Origin: Massilia sp. BJB1822
Lineage (GTDB): Bacteria; Pseudomonadota; Gammaproteobacteria; Burkholderiales; Burkholderiaceae_D
DNA length: 64,000 nucleotides
Reading direction: 5' to 3'
Assembly: GCF_013369485.1 (NCBI RefSeq)
Contig: NZ_JABWEB010000019.1
Coordinates: forward strand, 1 to 64,000
A model generated the notes under the pieces. The model was not told the origin of the DNA. It did not search any database and worked only from the letters and a program-made list of their open reading frames with translations. Every line of letters starts with the position of its first letter. Position 1 is the stretch's first letter. The position numbers and the translations under genes were made by a program. This document shows, piece by piece, positions 1-8,696 of the stretch.

Positions 1-1594
1 GGGCCAGGTTGCGCACCTCGGAGGCCACGACGGCGAAGCCGCGTCCCTGTTCGCCGGCGCGCGCCGCTTCCACGGCGGCGTTCAGGGCCAGGATATTGGT
101 CTGGAAGGCGATGCCGTCGATCACGCCGATGATGTCGGCGATGCGCTTGGAGCTGCCGCTGATCGAGGCCATGGTGTCGACCACGGCCGCCACGTTCTCG
201 CCGCCGCGTCCGGCAATGGCGGCGGCCGACTGCACCAGTTCCAGGCTGTCCTCGGCGTGGCTGGCGTTGCGCTGCACGGCGGCGGCCAGCTCGCCCATCG
301 AAGCGACCGTCTGCGACAGCGCCTCGGCCTGGCTGGCCGTGTGGCCGGACAGGGTGCTGTTGCCGCCGGCCAGCTGGTCGGCCGCCTCGCCGATGCGTTC
401 CGCGCCGCTGCGGATATCAAGCAGCAGGGTTTCCAATGAACCGGTCATGGCGCCGAAGGCATTCGCCAGGCCGCCGATCTCGTCGCGCGCCGGGGAGGCG
501 GTGCGCACGCTCAGGTCGCCATCGGCGGCGGCATGCACGGCGCGGTTGAGCATGCCGATATCGCGCGAGAAGGAAGCGTAGAAGCCGGCGCACAGATAGG
601 CGGCCAGCAGCAGGGCGGCCAGCACCGACAGCAGCATCAGGTTGCGGCGCAGCGCGTCGCGCGCCATGCGCTCCTGCAATTGGCCATCGAGCGCTTTGGC
701 CGCCGCCGCGCCGAGGCGGTACAGGCCGTCGGCCGCGCCATGGCCGGCCGCGCTGAATTCCTTGCCCGTGCTCTGGTTGTAGGAATTGGTGACTTCGTTC
801 TTCATGCGTTCGAGGAAGGCCAGCGCGCCGGGGATGGCGGCCAGCTGGCTGTCCAGCGGCGCTTTCAGCGCGGGCTGGGCCGCCAGCAGGGAGGTGAGCT
901 GGGCCGGCAGGCGCTCCAGCTCGTGGCGCGCGATCATGGCGGTGGCGTTCAGCATCTGGTCTTCATTGCCTTCGAACAGGCCGGTATCGATGTAGGCGCC
1001 GCCGCGTCCGGCCAGCAGGGACAGGCTGTCGGCCGTGTCGGGCATGGTCTTGAGGAAGGTGGCGATCAGCGTTTTGCTCTGCACATCGGGATCGACGCTG
1101 AGCAGGGAACGGTCGGCCACCAGCGCCGCCAGCTTGTTCAACTGGCCCAGCAAGGCCGTGTGCTGGGCGAAGCTGGCTTTGGCGTCCAGGCTGGCCTGCT
1201 TGTCCTGCAGCGCGGCCCAGCTCTTGCGCGCGGCCTGCCATTCGGCCAGGTCGGCCAGGCCGGACTGCTGGCGCTGGAAGCTGTCGAGCTTGTTCAACTG
1301 GGCCGTGATCTGCTCGCCCAGCGCCTTGTCCTCGGCCGCCTGGCGCATAGACAGGCGCAGATGCTCGGCGCTGCGGCGTTGCTGCAGCAGGCGGGCCGCC
1401 TCCTGCACCTGCAGCACATAGGCCGCGCCGCGCTGCTCCAGCCCGGTGGCCGCCACGGACTTGTTCAGTTCATGCATGAGCAGGACCGACACCAGCAGCA
1501 GCGGCAGCAGGAAGACCAGGGATACCAGCAAGAACTTGGGCAAAAGGCGCAGACGCTGCATCAGGACGATGGCGGGCTGCAGGACGGTCATCAT
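1..1594 (-). CDS. methyl-accepting chemotaxis protein, 3' end outside window
   Basis: Membrane chemoreceptor that would pass ligand information to CheA/CheW. The frame is open from an ATG at 1594 to the window edge, about 531 residues seen, so the C-terminal tip of the signalling domain is missing. A first membrane segment (LLPKFLLVSLVFLLPLLLL) lies near residues 17-35, followed by a helical periplasmic part of about 270 residues, a second segment (LLSVLAALLLAAYLCAGF), a HAMP-like stretch (AVHAAADGDLSVRT) and the conserved hairpin region with IDGIAFQTNILALNAAVEA and GEQGRGFAVVASEVRNLA. The start is supported by AAGGA 7 bases upstream. The ligand cannot be told from the sequence. Confidence 0.93.
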   Translation of the reverse strand, partial: MMTVLQPAIVLMQRLRLLPKFLLVSLVFLLPLLLVSVLLMHELNKSVAATGLEQRGAAYVLQVQEAARLLQQRRSAEHLRLSMRQAAEDKALGEQITAQLNKLDSFQRQQSGLADLAEWQAARKSWAALQDKQASLDAKASFAQHTALLGQLNKLAALVADRSLLSVDPDVQSKTLIATFLKTMPDTADSLSLLAGRGGAYIDTGLFEGNEDQMLNATAMIARHELERLPAQLTSLLAAQPALKAPLDSQLAAIPGALAFLERMKNEVTNSYNQSTGKEFSAAGHGAADGLYRLGAAAAKALDGQLQERMARDALRRNLMLLSVLAALLLAAYLCAGFYASFSRDIGMLNRAVHAAADGDLSVRTASPARDEIGGLANAFGAMTGSLETLLLDIRSGAERIGEAADQLAGGNSTLSGHTASQAEALSQTVASMGELAAAVQRNASHAEDSLELVQSAAAIAGRGGENVAAVVDTMASISGSSKRIADIIGVIDGIAFQTNILALNAAVEAARAGEQGRGFAVVASEVRNLA

Positions 1595-1706
1595 GGCATT
1601 TCCTTAATGGTAATGAAAGTTACTTAATGGAAATTTTATAGATGAAATATGACAGGCCGATGAATTTTTCTGATGGAAAACTGCAATTTCGATGAAGAAA
1701 ACATGA

Positions 1707-1725
1707 AGCTTGTTCAAGCTATAAT
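1707..1725 (+). promoter_or_regulatory. palindrome and TATAAT box before GNAT gene
   Basis: AGCTTG-TT-CAAGCT (1707-1720) is a perfect 6+2+6 inverted repeat that runs directly into TATAAT (1720-1725), 27 bases before the acetyltransferase start. The TATAAT fits a -10 box, but no good -35 box is seen at 17 bases, so the palindrome may be where a regulator binds. Inferred from sequence only. Confidence 0.35.
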
Positions 1726-1752
1726 CGCCCGACCCTTCACGCCGAGTCCGCC

Positions 1753-2169
1753 ATGAACTCCTACACCTATCTGCTGGAAACGCCCTCGATCGACACCTAC
1801 CGCGCCCTGCGCACCGGCTCCGGCCTGAGCGCCAAGAGCGCGGAAGCGGCCAGCCGCGGCCTGCCGAATACGCTGTTCGCGGTGCAGGTGAGGTGCGGCG
1901 CTGAAGTGGTAGGCATGGGCCGCGTGATCGGCGATGGCGGCACCGCCTTCCAGGTGGTCGATATCGCGGTGCTGGGCGCCCACCAGGGCCGGGGGCTGGG
2001 CAAGGGCATCATGCGCGAAATCGCCGCCTGGCTGCGGCGCGAGGTGCCGGAAAGCGGCTACGTCAGCCTGATCGCCGACGGCAAGGCGCAGGAGCTGTAC
2101 GCCCAATACGGTTTCGTGCCGACCGCGCCCGCCTCGGCCGGCATGTGCTGGCGGCCGGACCCGGCTTAA
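1753..2169 (+). CDS. GNAT family N-acetyltransferase
   Basis: Small (138 aa) cytoplasmic acetyl-CoA dependent N-acetyltransferase. The acetyl-CoA pyrophosphate loop appears as HQGRGLGKGIM near residue 78, after the beta-strand FQVVDIAVLG; the C-terminal part AQELYAQYGFVPT is the usual closing motif of the fold. Substrate unknown. Its last 4 bases overlap the end of the convergent LysR gene, so the two transcripts must collide or terminate inside each other. Confidence 0.88.
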   Translation: MNSYTYLLETPSIDTYRALRTGSGLSAKSAEAASRGLPNTLFAVQVRCGAEVVGMGRVIGDGGTAFQVVDIAVLGAHQGRGLGKGIMREIAAWLRREVPESGYVSLIADGKAQELYAQYGFVPTAPASAGMCWRPDPA

Positions 2170-3050
2170 GGCGCGGACTGCCGCTCGGCCAGGAAGCGCA
2201 GCAGGCGCGCCGTCAGACCCGCCTTGGGCGCATTCGCCGGCCATACCGCATACACATCCAGCGCCTCAACTTGCCAGCCGGGCAGGGGCTCGAGCAGGCG
2301 ACCGTCCGCCAGCTCCTGCTGCACCAGGAAGACCGGCGCCGCCGCCAGGCCCAGGCCGGCCACCGCCAGTTGGCCAAGCGCGTCGATGCTGTCGACCACC
2401 ACGCGCGGCTCATACGCGACCAGCACCTGTTTGCCCTTGCTATTGGTGAGCAGCTTGCTGTTCTTCGTCATCTTCACGCCCAGCCAGTCCCAGCTGGATA
2501 ACTCCTCGGGCTGCTTCACCGTCCGTCCCTGCACCAGGGCGCTGGCGCCGACCAGCACCCGTTCCATGGCAAAGAGCCGGCGGCACTTCAAGGCGCTGTC
2601 ATCCGGCTGGCCGATGCGGATGGCCAGGTCGAAGCCGGCGCCGATGATGTCCTGCTTGACGTCGCTGAAATTGATGGACAGGGCGATCCTGGGATAGCGG
2701 CGGGCGAACGCCGCGATATCTGCCGTCAACGCGTTGCGGGTGAAAAAGGCCGGCATGGTCAGGCTCAGTGCGCCGGCCGGCTCGCGCGAACGGCCTGCGA
2801 TCGCATCCAGACCGCTTTCCGCCGCCTCGACGATCTTGCTGGCCGAAGCGAACAGCTCTTCCCCCTCATGCGTCAGCGACAGCTTGCGGGTCGAACGGTA
2901 GAGCAGAGCCACGCCCAGGCGCTCTTCCAGCAGGGAAATGTGGTGGCTGATCACCGAGGGGGACAGGTCCAGCAGTTTCGCCGCCCCGCGGAAGGAACCG
3001 GTTTCCACCGTCTTGGCGAAGATCGCCATGGCGCGCAGCTCATTAATCAT
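2166..3050 (-). CDS. LysR family transcriptional regulator
   Basis: 294-aa DNA-binding regulator. Residues 1-60 are a canonical LysR helix-turn-helix (FAKTVETGSFRGAAKLLDLS then ISHHISLLEERLGV), followed by the periplasmic-binding-like effector domain from about residue 90. It is divergent from the LysE-family exporter at 3153 with about 100 bases between them, the usual arrangement in which such a regulator controls the exporter and itself. The inducer is unknown. It resembles the CrgA/DmlR-type LysR subgroup that is abundant in betaproteobacteria. Confidence 0.93.
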   Translation of the reverse strand: MINELRAMAIFAKTVETGSFRGAAKLLDLSPSVISHHISLLEERLGVALLYRSTRKLSLTHEGEELFASASKIVEAAESGLDAIAGRSREPAGALSLTMPAFFTRNALTADIAAFARRYPRIALSINFSDVKQDIIGAGFDLAIRIGQPDDSALKCRRLFAMERVLVGASALVQGRTVKQPEELSSWDWLGVKMTKNSKLLTNSKGKQVLVAYEPRVVVDSIDALGQLAVAGLGLAAAPVFLVQQELADGRLLEPLPGWQVEALDVYAVWPANAPKAGLTARLLRFLAERQSAP

Positions 3051-3089
3051 TGCTCAGGTTTTTCGCACAGTGAAATTGAAGTGTGGCGG

Positions 3090-3105
3090 CTTATCGATCA
3101 ATAAG
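3090..3105. promoter_or_regulatory. putative LysR box in divergent promoter
   Basis: CTTAT-CGATCA-ATAAG is an inverted repeat containing a T-N11-A core (T at 3091, A at 3103), the consensus shape of LysR-type sites. It lies midway between the divergent lysR and lysE-type genes. Assignment is inference from position and shape. Confidence 0.4.
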
Positions 3106-3152
3106 GGCGAGTGTAGCATTTGCCGCACGATGTTAATCATTTAAGGAAAACC

Positions 3153-3749
3153 ATGACCATCCTCCTCAGCTTCATCCTTGCGACCATCGTGGTCAGCCTG
3201 ATGCCCGGCCCCTCCATGATCCTGATCATCATCACGGCGCTGGAGCACGGCCTGGGCAAGGCCATGCAGGCCACCTTGGGCGCAGTATTGGCCGATGCCA
3301 TCCTGCTGGCGCTGGCCTTGTGCGGGTTGGGCGCCATCATCCACGCCTCCGCCCTGGCGTTCCAGGCGCTCAAATGGATAGGCGTGCTGTACCTGATTTA
3401 TCTCGGCGCGATGCAGCTGAGAAGCAAGGTGGCGCAAGAAGACATGCCGTCGCCAGCGCCGGGCCATGCCTTCCTGCAGGGGCTGGGCGTTACGCTGCTG
3501 AACCCGAAAATCATCGGCTTTCTGATCGTGTTTTTCCCCCAGTTCATCAAGCCGCAGGCGCCCCTACTGCCACAACTGCTGATACTGGCCCCGCTCTTCC
3601 TGCTGGTAGTCTTCCTGGTCTTCGCCGCCTTCGCCCTGGCAGCGCGCGGCGCCCGCCGCTTCCTCGGCAGCACGCGCGGCAAGCGCATTTTCAAGAACCT
3701 GTCCGGCTGCTCGCTGATCGGCTGCGGCATCTTTTCCGCCACAGTTTGA
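3153..3749 (+). CDS. LysE/RhtB family amino-acid exporter
   Basis: 198-aa polytopic inner-membrane exporter of the LysE/RhtB superfamily, which effluxes amino acids or homoserine-type compounds. The N-terminal segment with MPGPSMILII, the central NPKIIGFLIVFFPQF motif and about six hydrophobic segments are typical of the family in order and length. The start at 3153 is preferred over an in-frame ATG at 3120 because AAGGAAAA lies just upstream and the product then begins directly with the first membrane helix. Divergent from a LysR regulator likely to control it; substrate not predictable. Confidence 0.9.
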   Translation: MTILLSFILATIVVSLMPGPSMILIIITALEHGLGKAMQATLGAVLADAILLALALCGLGAIIHASALAFQALKWIGVLYLIYLGAMQLRSKVAQEDMPSPAPGHAFLQGLGVTLLNPKIIGFLIVFFPQFIKPQAPLLPQLLILAPLFLLVVFLVFAAFALAARGARRFLGSTRGKRIFKNLSGCSLIGCGIFSATV

Positions 3750-3851
3750 GATGCGCGCAGGCAACAGGAAGCTGTGAAAGCCTTGCCGCCTGTCGCATAA
3801 TGCAATCATGGGTGGCGCTCCCGTTCACCCATGGACAACGGTTAGGCAGCC

Positions 3852-4556
3852 ATGCGTGTACTGCTGGTGGAAGACGATGCCGTGCTGGCCGATGGCTTGG
3901 CGCGCGTGCTGCGCGGCCACGGCATGGTTGTGGAGCTGCTGCGCAGCGGCAGCGAGGCCGATGCGGCCCTGCTGCGGCCCGACGCGGCCGAGGTGGTGGT
4001 GCTGGATATCGGTCTGCCCGGCCTGGATGGCCTGGAAGTGCTGCGCCGCCTGCGCGCCCGCGCCGGCGCCGTGCCGGTGCTGCTGCTGACGGCGCGCGAC
4101 GCCATCGAGGACCGCGTGCGCGGCCTGGAACTGGGCGCCGACGATTACCTGGTCAAGCCTTTCGCCACGCCCGAGCTGGTGGCGCGCCTGAAGGCGCTGG
4201 CGCGCCGCAATGCGCCGCAGCCGGCCGTGCTGGGGCTGGGCAGCCTGACGCTGGATACGCAGGCCAAGCGCGCGCGCGTCGGCGAGCGCGTGATCGATCT
4301 GTCGGTACGGGAATGGGCGGTGCTGGAGTATCTGCTGCTGCACAGCGCGCGCGTGGTCTCCAAGCAGCAGATCATCGACGCCATCCTGCCCTGGGGCGAG
4401 GATGTGACGACCAATGCGGTCGAGGTGTATATCTCGCGCGTGCGCCAGAAGACGGCCGACGCGGGCATCAGCATTCGCACCATCCGCGGCTTCGGCTATA
4501 TGCTGGAGGCTTCGGCGTCGGGAGTGGCATCGGCAGCGGCGGGCGGCCATGTCTAG
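3852..4556 (+). CDS. OmpR-family response regulator (TctD/QseB-like)
   Basis: 234-aa two-component response regulator. Receiver domain: acidic pair E7-D8-D9, phospho-acceptor D52 in LDIGLPGLDG, T80, and K102 in DDYLVKPF. The C-terminal winged helix ends with the usual RTIRGFGYML. It overlaps the downstream histidine kinase by 8 bases, so the two are translationally coupled. Together they look like TctDE-type systems, which in other bacteria respond to tricarboxylates, but no transporter lies next to them here, so the signal is open. Confidence 0.93.
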   Translation: MRVLLVEDDAVLADGLARVLRGHGMVVELLRSGSEADAALLRPDAAEVVVLDIGLPGLDGLEVLRRLRARAGAVPVLLLTARDAIEDRVRGLELGADDYLVKPFATPELVARLKALARRNAPQPAVLGLGSLTLDTQAKRARVGERVIDLSVREWAVLEYLLLHSARVVSKQQIIDAILPWGEDVTTNAVEVYISRVRQKTADAGISIRTIRGFGYMLEASASGVASAAAGGHV

Positions 4557-5922
4557 CATCCGCCTGCGCCTGCTGAAATGGCTGATCGCCCCCATCCTGC
4601 TACTGAATCTGGCCGGCGGCGCGCTGACCTATGCGCTGGCCTGGGTGCCGGCCCAGCGCGCCTTTGATGAAGGGCTGTCCGACGCGGCGCGCGCCTTGGC
4701 CGCGCGCCTGTCGCTGACGGGCGGTACTTTGCAGCTGGACTTGCCGCCGCAGGCGGAAAAAGCCTTGCGCAGCGGCGCCGGCGATGCCGTTTATTTTGCC
4801 GTGCGCCAGCAGGGCGGCGGCCTGCTGGCCGGCGATCCCGACCTGCTGCTGACGGCCTTCGAGCCGCAGCGCGAATTGAACCCGACCCTGACCCAGGCCC
4901 AGGACGGCAATATGCGCGGCGCGCCGGTGCGCATCGCCATGCACCAGGCCAGCGTGGAAGGCCGCCGCGTGACCATCGCCGTCGCCAAGACCCTGCGCGC
5001 AAGGACGCAGGCGCGGCAAGCCATCTTCCGCGCCCTGATGCTGCTGGAAGCGCTGCTGACGCTGAGCGCCGTGGGCCTGATCTGGTTCTCGGTCAGCACC
5101 GGCCTGCGTCCCTTGAACCACCTGCGCAGCGAGCTGAATGCGCGCGGCGGCGCCGAGCTGGAACCCATCCCCGACACCAATGTGCCGTATGAGCTGGCGC
5201 CGGTGGTGACGGCCTTTAACGGCTTGCTGGAGCGGGTCAGCGAAGGGGCGCAGGCGCAGCAGCATTTCCTGGCCAATGTGGCGCATCAGCTGCGCACGCC
5301 GCTGGCCGGCTTGCAGGCGCAGCTTGAATGGCTGGGCCAGCGCGAAGGCGGGCCGGCGGCCGATCCCGGCGTGGCGCAGTCGCTGCGACTGATGCTCTCA
5401 TCGACCGAGCGCATGATACGCCAGACCAACCAGCTGCTGGCGCTGGCGCGCGCCGAACCGAGCCACTTCGAAAAGACCCGACTCGAAGCGCTGGCCCTGG
5501 ACCGCCTGGTGGAGGAATCGATCCAGCCTTTCGTCGAGCAGGCCGCGCGCAAGGACATCGACCTGGGCTTCGACCTGCACGCCACCAATGTGATGGGCGA
5601 CCGTTTCCTGCTGCGCGACCTGATCGACAATCTGATTGACAACGCCATCCGCTACACGCCGGCGCATGGCCGCGTCACGGTGAGCTGCCGCCGCGAAGGC
5701 GAGGGCGGCGTGCTGGCGGTGGAGGACAGCGGTCCCGGCATCCCGCCCGCCAAGCGCGAGGCGGTGTTCAACCGCTTCGTGCGGCTGGACGAGAAAACGG
5801 CCGGCAGCGGCCTGGGTTTGGCGATTGTGCGCGACATCGCCATCGCCCACGGCGCCAGCGTCGCCATCGACAGCGCGCCGGGCGGGCAGGGTGCCTTGAT
5901 CAGCGTGCGCTTCCCGCCGTAA
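4549..5922 (+). CDS. sensor histidine kinase (TctE-like)
   Basis: 457-aa inner-membrane kinase paired with the response regulator that overlaps its start. Two membrane segments (around residues 9-28 and 160-180) flank a periplasmic domain with QRAFDEGLSDAARALAARL, resembling the two-component sensor N-domain of TctE/QseC relatives. The phospho-accepting histidine is H246 in NVAHQLRTPLAGL; the ATPase domain shows NLIDNAIRYTP (N box), EDSGPGIP (G1) and GSGLGLAIV (G2). The start ATG at 4549 lies inside the regulator's last codons; upstream in-frame codons read as regulator shadow. Confidence 0.92.
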   Translation: MSSIRLRLLKWLIAPILLLNLAGGALTYALAWVPAQRAFDEGLSDAARALAARLSLTGGTLQLDLPPQAEKALRSGAGDAVYFAVRQQGGGLLAGDPDLLLTAFEPQRELNPTLTQAQDGNMRGAPVRIAMHQASVEGRRVTIAVAKTLRARTQARQAIFRALMLLEALLTLSAVGLIWFSVSTGLRPLNHLRSELNARGGAELEPIPDTNVPYELAPVVTAFNGLLERVSEGAQAQQHFLANVAHQLRTPLAGLQAQLEWLGQREGGPAADPGVAQSLRLMLSSTERMIRQTNQLLALARAEPSHFEKTRLEALALDRLVEESIQPFVEQAARKDIDLGFDLHATNVMGDRFLLRDLIDNLIDNAIRYTPAHGRVTVSCRREGEGGVLAVEDSGPGIPPAKREAVFNRFVRLDEKTAGSGLGLAIVRDIAIAHGASVAIDSAPGGQGALISVRFPP

Positions 5923-5954
5923 GCCTGCCGCCGCATTTCTCCTTTCTGTTGCAC

Positions 5955-5994
5955 TGTCAGGGATTTGTCAGCATTTCCTCAGGGAAATGACAGC
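5955..5994. promoter_or_regulatory. direct TGTCAG repeats and inverted repeat before pilE
   Basis: TGTCAG occurs at 5955 and again at 5966, an 11-base step (one helical turn) of the kind OmpR-family regulators use, and CATTTCC-TCAG-GGAAATG (5972-5989) is a perfect 7-bp hairpin just after it, followed by TGACAG. The element sits between the TctE-like kinase and pilE. It could be an operator for the pilus genes or a weak terminator for the kinase gene; no U-run follows. Confidence 0.35.
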
Positions 5995-6048
5995 TTTGGG
6001 GACTAGACTGGCCTCATTGAATGGCATCCATGCGCGAAGGAGGGGAAG

Positions 6049-6471
6049 ATGAACAAGGGCAGAAACGGCTTCACCCTGATCGAAGTGATGATTACCGTGG
6101 CGATCGTCGCCATCCTGATGTCGGTGGCGGTGCCGGCCTATACCAATTACATCACGCGCGGCCGCCTGAGCGAAGTGTTCACCGGCCTTGGCGGCGTGCA
6201 GACCGCCGCCGAACAGCATTGGGCCAACCGCCGCACTTACGCCGGCATGGACGCCCTGGCCAGCTTCCCCAAGGACAGCGACAACTTCACCTACGCCCTG
6301 ACCGTCGGCACGGCGTCGGCCTACACCGTGACGGCCACGGGCCGCAATAAGATGAATGGCTTCGTCTATACCGTCGACCAGAACGGCACCCACGCCACCA
6401 CCGCCACGCCGGACTGGGGCACCAATGCCAACTGCTGGGTCGACAAGAAGGGCGGCAAATGTTCCAACTAA
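6049..6471 (+). CDS. pilE: type IV pilin PilE
   Basis: 140-aa pilin-like protein of the type IV pilus. The prepilin peptidase site is KGRNG followed by FTLIEVMITVAIVAILM, with Phe as residue +1 and the conserved Glu at +5, and a short 7-residue leader. The C-terminus has NANCWVDKKGGKC, consistent with the disulphide-closed D-region. It is first in a run of five pilin-like genes plus pilY1, so it may be a minor (PilE-type, as in Pseudomonas) rather than the major pilin. A GAAGGAGGGG ribosome site is present. Overlaps fimT by 13 bases. Confidence 0.9.
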   Translation: MNKGRNGFTLIEVMITVAIVAILMSVAVPAYTNYITRGRLSEVFTGLGGVQTAAEQHWANRRTYAGMDALASFPKDSDNFTYALTVGTASAYTVTATGRNKMNGFVYTVDQNGTHATTATPDWGTNANCWVDKKGGKCSN

Positions 6472-7109
6472 AGTCCAGGCCTCGGCTGCCGCACCGCGCC
6501 CAGGGCGGTTTCACCATCATCGAAACCATGGTGGTGGTGGGCATCGTGCTGTTCCTGCTGGCCGTCGGCATTCCCAGCATGAGCGAGTGGATGATGACCA
6601 ACAAGGCCGCCGCCTCCTCCGAGTTCTATCTGGACGGCCTGTCGCTGGCGCGGCGCGAAGCCGTCTCGCGCAATGCCGAGAGCCGCATCGTGTTCAGTCC
6701 CAACGCGGCCAACGGCCAGCTCGATTGGCAGGTGGACGTGTGCTATCCCGTGCCGGGCACGCCCTGCAATCCGAACAGCGGCGCGTGGTCCACGGTGGCC
6801 GCGCCGGCCGCCAACGACCCGAAAGGCGTGAACGGCTTCAAGTCCGTGCTGCGCAGCGCCGAGACGCTGCCCGACAACGATGTGCTGGCGCCCACCCTGC
6901 AGCCGGAAGGCGCCACCTCGATCTACTACACGCCCCTGGGCTGGGTCGATACGGCGGTGGACGACCGCGTGACCCAGTTGCGCCTGACCCCATCCAGCAA
7001 ATATGCCAGCGTGATTCCCACCTCGGCCCTGGCCATCTCCTTGGCCGGAATGCCCGGCAAATGCGATCCCAATGTGAGCGCGCACGACTCGCGCGCCTGT
7101 CCGCCATGA
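6459..7109 (+). CDS. fimT: GspH/FimT family pseudopilin
   Basis: 216-aa minor pilin. Prepilin site QGG followed by FTIIETMVVVGIVLFLLA with Glu at +5; the rest has the GspH/FimT pattern (SEFYLDGLSLARREAVSRN, the long helix then beta-sheet with a CYPVPGTPC loop). Minor pilins of this class form the initiation complex at the pilus tip that also carries PilY1. Starts 13 bases before the end of pilE and shares an ATGA overlap with pilV. Confidence 0.88.
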   Translation: MFQLKSRPRLPHRAQGGFTIIETMVVVGIVLFLLAVGIPSMSEWMMTNKAAASSEFYLDGLSLARREAVSRNAESRIVFSPNAANGQLDWQVDVCYPVPGTPCNPNSGAWSTVAAPAANDPKGVNGFKSVLRSAETLPDNDVLAPTLQPEGATSIYYTPLGWVDTAVDDRVTQLRLTPSSKYASVIPTSALAISLAGMPGKCDPNVSAHDSRACPP

Positions 7110-7528
7110 AAACGCCCATCCATCCATCGCGCCGCCAGCAAGGCGTGGCCCTGCTTGAAGTGCTGGTCTCCGTCGTGATCCTGGCGATCGGCCTGCTGGG
7201 CGCGGTCGGCCTGCAGGCGCGCTCGTATTCCGCCCTGTCCGATGCGGGCCTGCGCGCCGAGGCGACCATGGCGGCCGACAAGCTGCTCGGCACCATGAGC
7301 AACGACCAGGCCAATCTCGGCAACTACGCCCTGGCCGACGGCGGCCAGCCCAAGGACGAGCTGAAACCCTGGCTGACCGAGACCACCACCGCCATCCCCA
7401 ACGCCAAGGTGACGGTGGCGGTGACGCCGGAACTGCGCCGCACCCGCGTCGACCTGCGCATCGCGTGGACGCGCAAGGCCGGCGGCGTGGAAAACGAACA
7501 CCGCATCACCTCCTATGTGACGAACTGA
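7106..7528 (+). CDS. pilV: type IV pilus modification protein PilV
   Basis: 140-aa minor pilin. Prepilin site RRQQG followed by VALLEVLVSVVILAIGLLG with Glu at +5, the classic PilV signature including the IGLLG motif. ATG at 7106 overlaps the fimT stop (ATGA), indicating coupled translation. PilV is part of the priming complex of type IV pili. Upstream in-frame ATGs fall inside fimT and are not the start. Confidence 0.9.
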   Translation: MKTPIHPSRRQQGVALLEVLVSVVILAIGLLGAVGLQARSYSALSDAGLRAEATMAADKLLGTMSNDQANLGNYALADGGQPKDELKPWLTETTTAIPNAKVTVAVTPELRRTRVDLRIAWTRKAGGVENEHRITSYVTN

Positions 7529-7529
7529 T

Positions 7530-8696
7530 ATGCGCGCGCCCATCACAATACGCCGCGCCGGCGGCTTTTCCATGATCGAGCTGATGGTCAGCGTGGTGAT
7601 CGGCATGCTGGCCGTGATGTTCGCCACCCGGCTCTTCATCCAGGGAGAGCAGAGCAAGTCCGCCGCCGTCGGCGGTTCGGACACGATGCAGAACGGCATG
7701 CTTGCCCTGTTCTCCATCAATAACGACGCCTCGCAAGCCGGCTGGGGCTTGAACGATGCCCTGATCGCCGGCTGCGATACGCGCCTGAGCGATACCAGCG
7801 GCTTCACCCTGGCCCAGAGCGCGCGCAACGGCGTTCCGATCACGCCGCTGGCGCCCGTCGTCATCCAAAGCAATGGCCTGAACTCGGACCAGATCACGCT
7901 GTACTCGGGCAGCTCGATGAGCGGCGTCGGCTCGGTCAAGGTGCGCCAGGACTACAACGCCGGCAATACGATAGGCGTGTCCGATACCGCGCCGTTCGGC
8001 TTCAACCAGAACGATGTGATCGTGGTGACGCCGGAACCGGCGGGCGGCCAGTGCGCCATCGCCCAGCTCTCGGCAGCGCCCGCCGCCTCGACCTTCACCT
8101 TCACCGCGGGCGGCAGCAACCGCTTCAATGGCGCCGGCCTGCCTACCACCTACAAGGCCGGCCAGGCGCGCGTCTTCAACCTGGGCCAGGCGGCGCGGCT
8201 CTCCTTCCACACATGGTCGGTGCAGAACGGCATGCTGCTGCTGCGCGCCACCGACCTGGCCGGAACGTCGGCCGCGCCCAGCGCCGTGATCGACCATGTG
8301 GTGGCGATCAAGGCGCAGTACGGGCTCGATACGCGGGTCGGCGACCTGTTCACGCCCACCACCGGCATGCAGGTCGGCGTCTGGAGCAACGACATGATGG
8401 ATGCCGACAGCGACGGCATCGTCGGCAGCGCGGGCGACTTCCAGCGCATCGCCGCCATCCGCGTGGCGGTGGTGGCGCGCAGCAAAATGCCGGAAAAGGC
8501 CAATCCGACAACCGGCGAATGCAGTGCCACCACGGAAACGCCGAAAATCTTCAGCACCAAATCGCCCGCCACGGTGGCGGCGCAGGAGGTCACGGTGACG
8601 CTGGCGCTGGCCGGCGATCCGCTCAGCTGGAAATGCTACCGCTATCGCGTCTTCGAAACCATCGTCCCGATCCGCAACGCAGGCTGGAGGCCATGA
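7530..8696 (+). CDS. pilW: PilW family protein
   Basis: 388-aa minor pilin. Prepilin site RRAGG followed by FSMIELMVSVVIGMLAVMF with Glu at +5. The long variable C-terminal portion with LTLYSGSSM-like strands and a CAIAQL segment is in keeping with PilW, the largest of the priming minor pilins. Starts one base after the pilV stop and overlaps pilX by 4 bases, inside a single operon. Confidence 0.9.
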   Translation: MRAPITIRRAGGFSMIELMVSVVIGMLAVMFATRLFIQGEQSKSAAVGGSDTMQNGMLALFSINNDASQAGWGLNDALIAGCDTRLSDTSGFTLAQSARNGVPITPLAPVVIQSNGLNSDQITLYSGSSMSGVGSVKVRQDYNAGNTIGVSDTAPFGFNQNDVIVVTPEPAGGQCAIAQLSAAPAASTFTFTAGGSNRFNGAGLPTTYKAGQARVFNLGQAARLSFHTWSVQNGMLLLRATDLAGTSAAPSAVIDHVVAIKAQYGLDTRVGDLFTPTTGMQVGVWSNDMMDADSDGIVGSAGDFQRIAAIRVAVVARSKMPEKANPTTGECSATTETPKIFSTKSPATVAAQEVTVTLALAGDPLSWKCYRYRVFETIVPIRNAGWRP

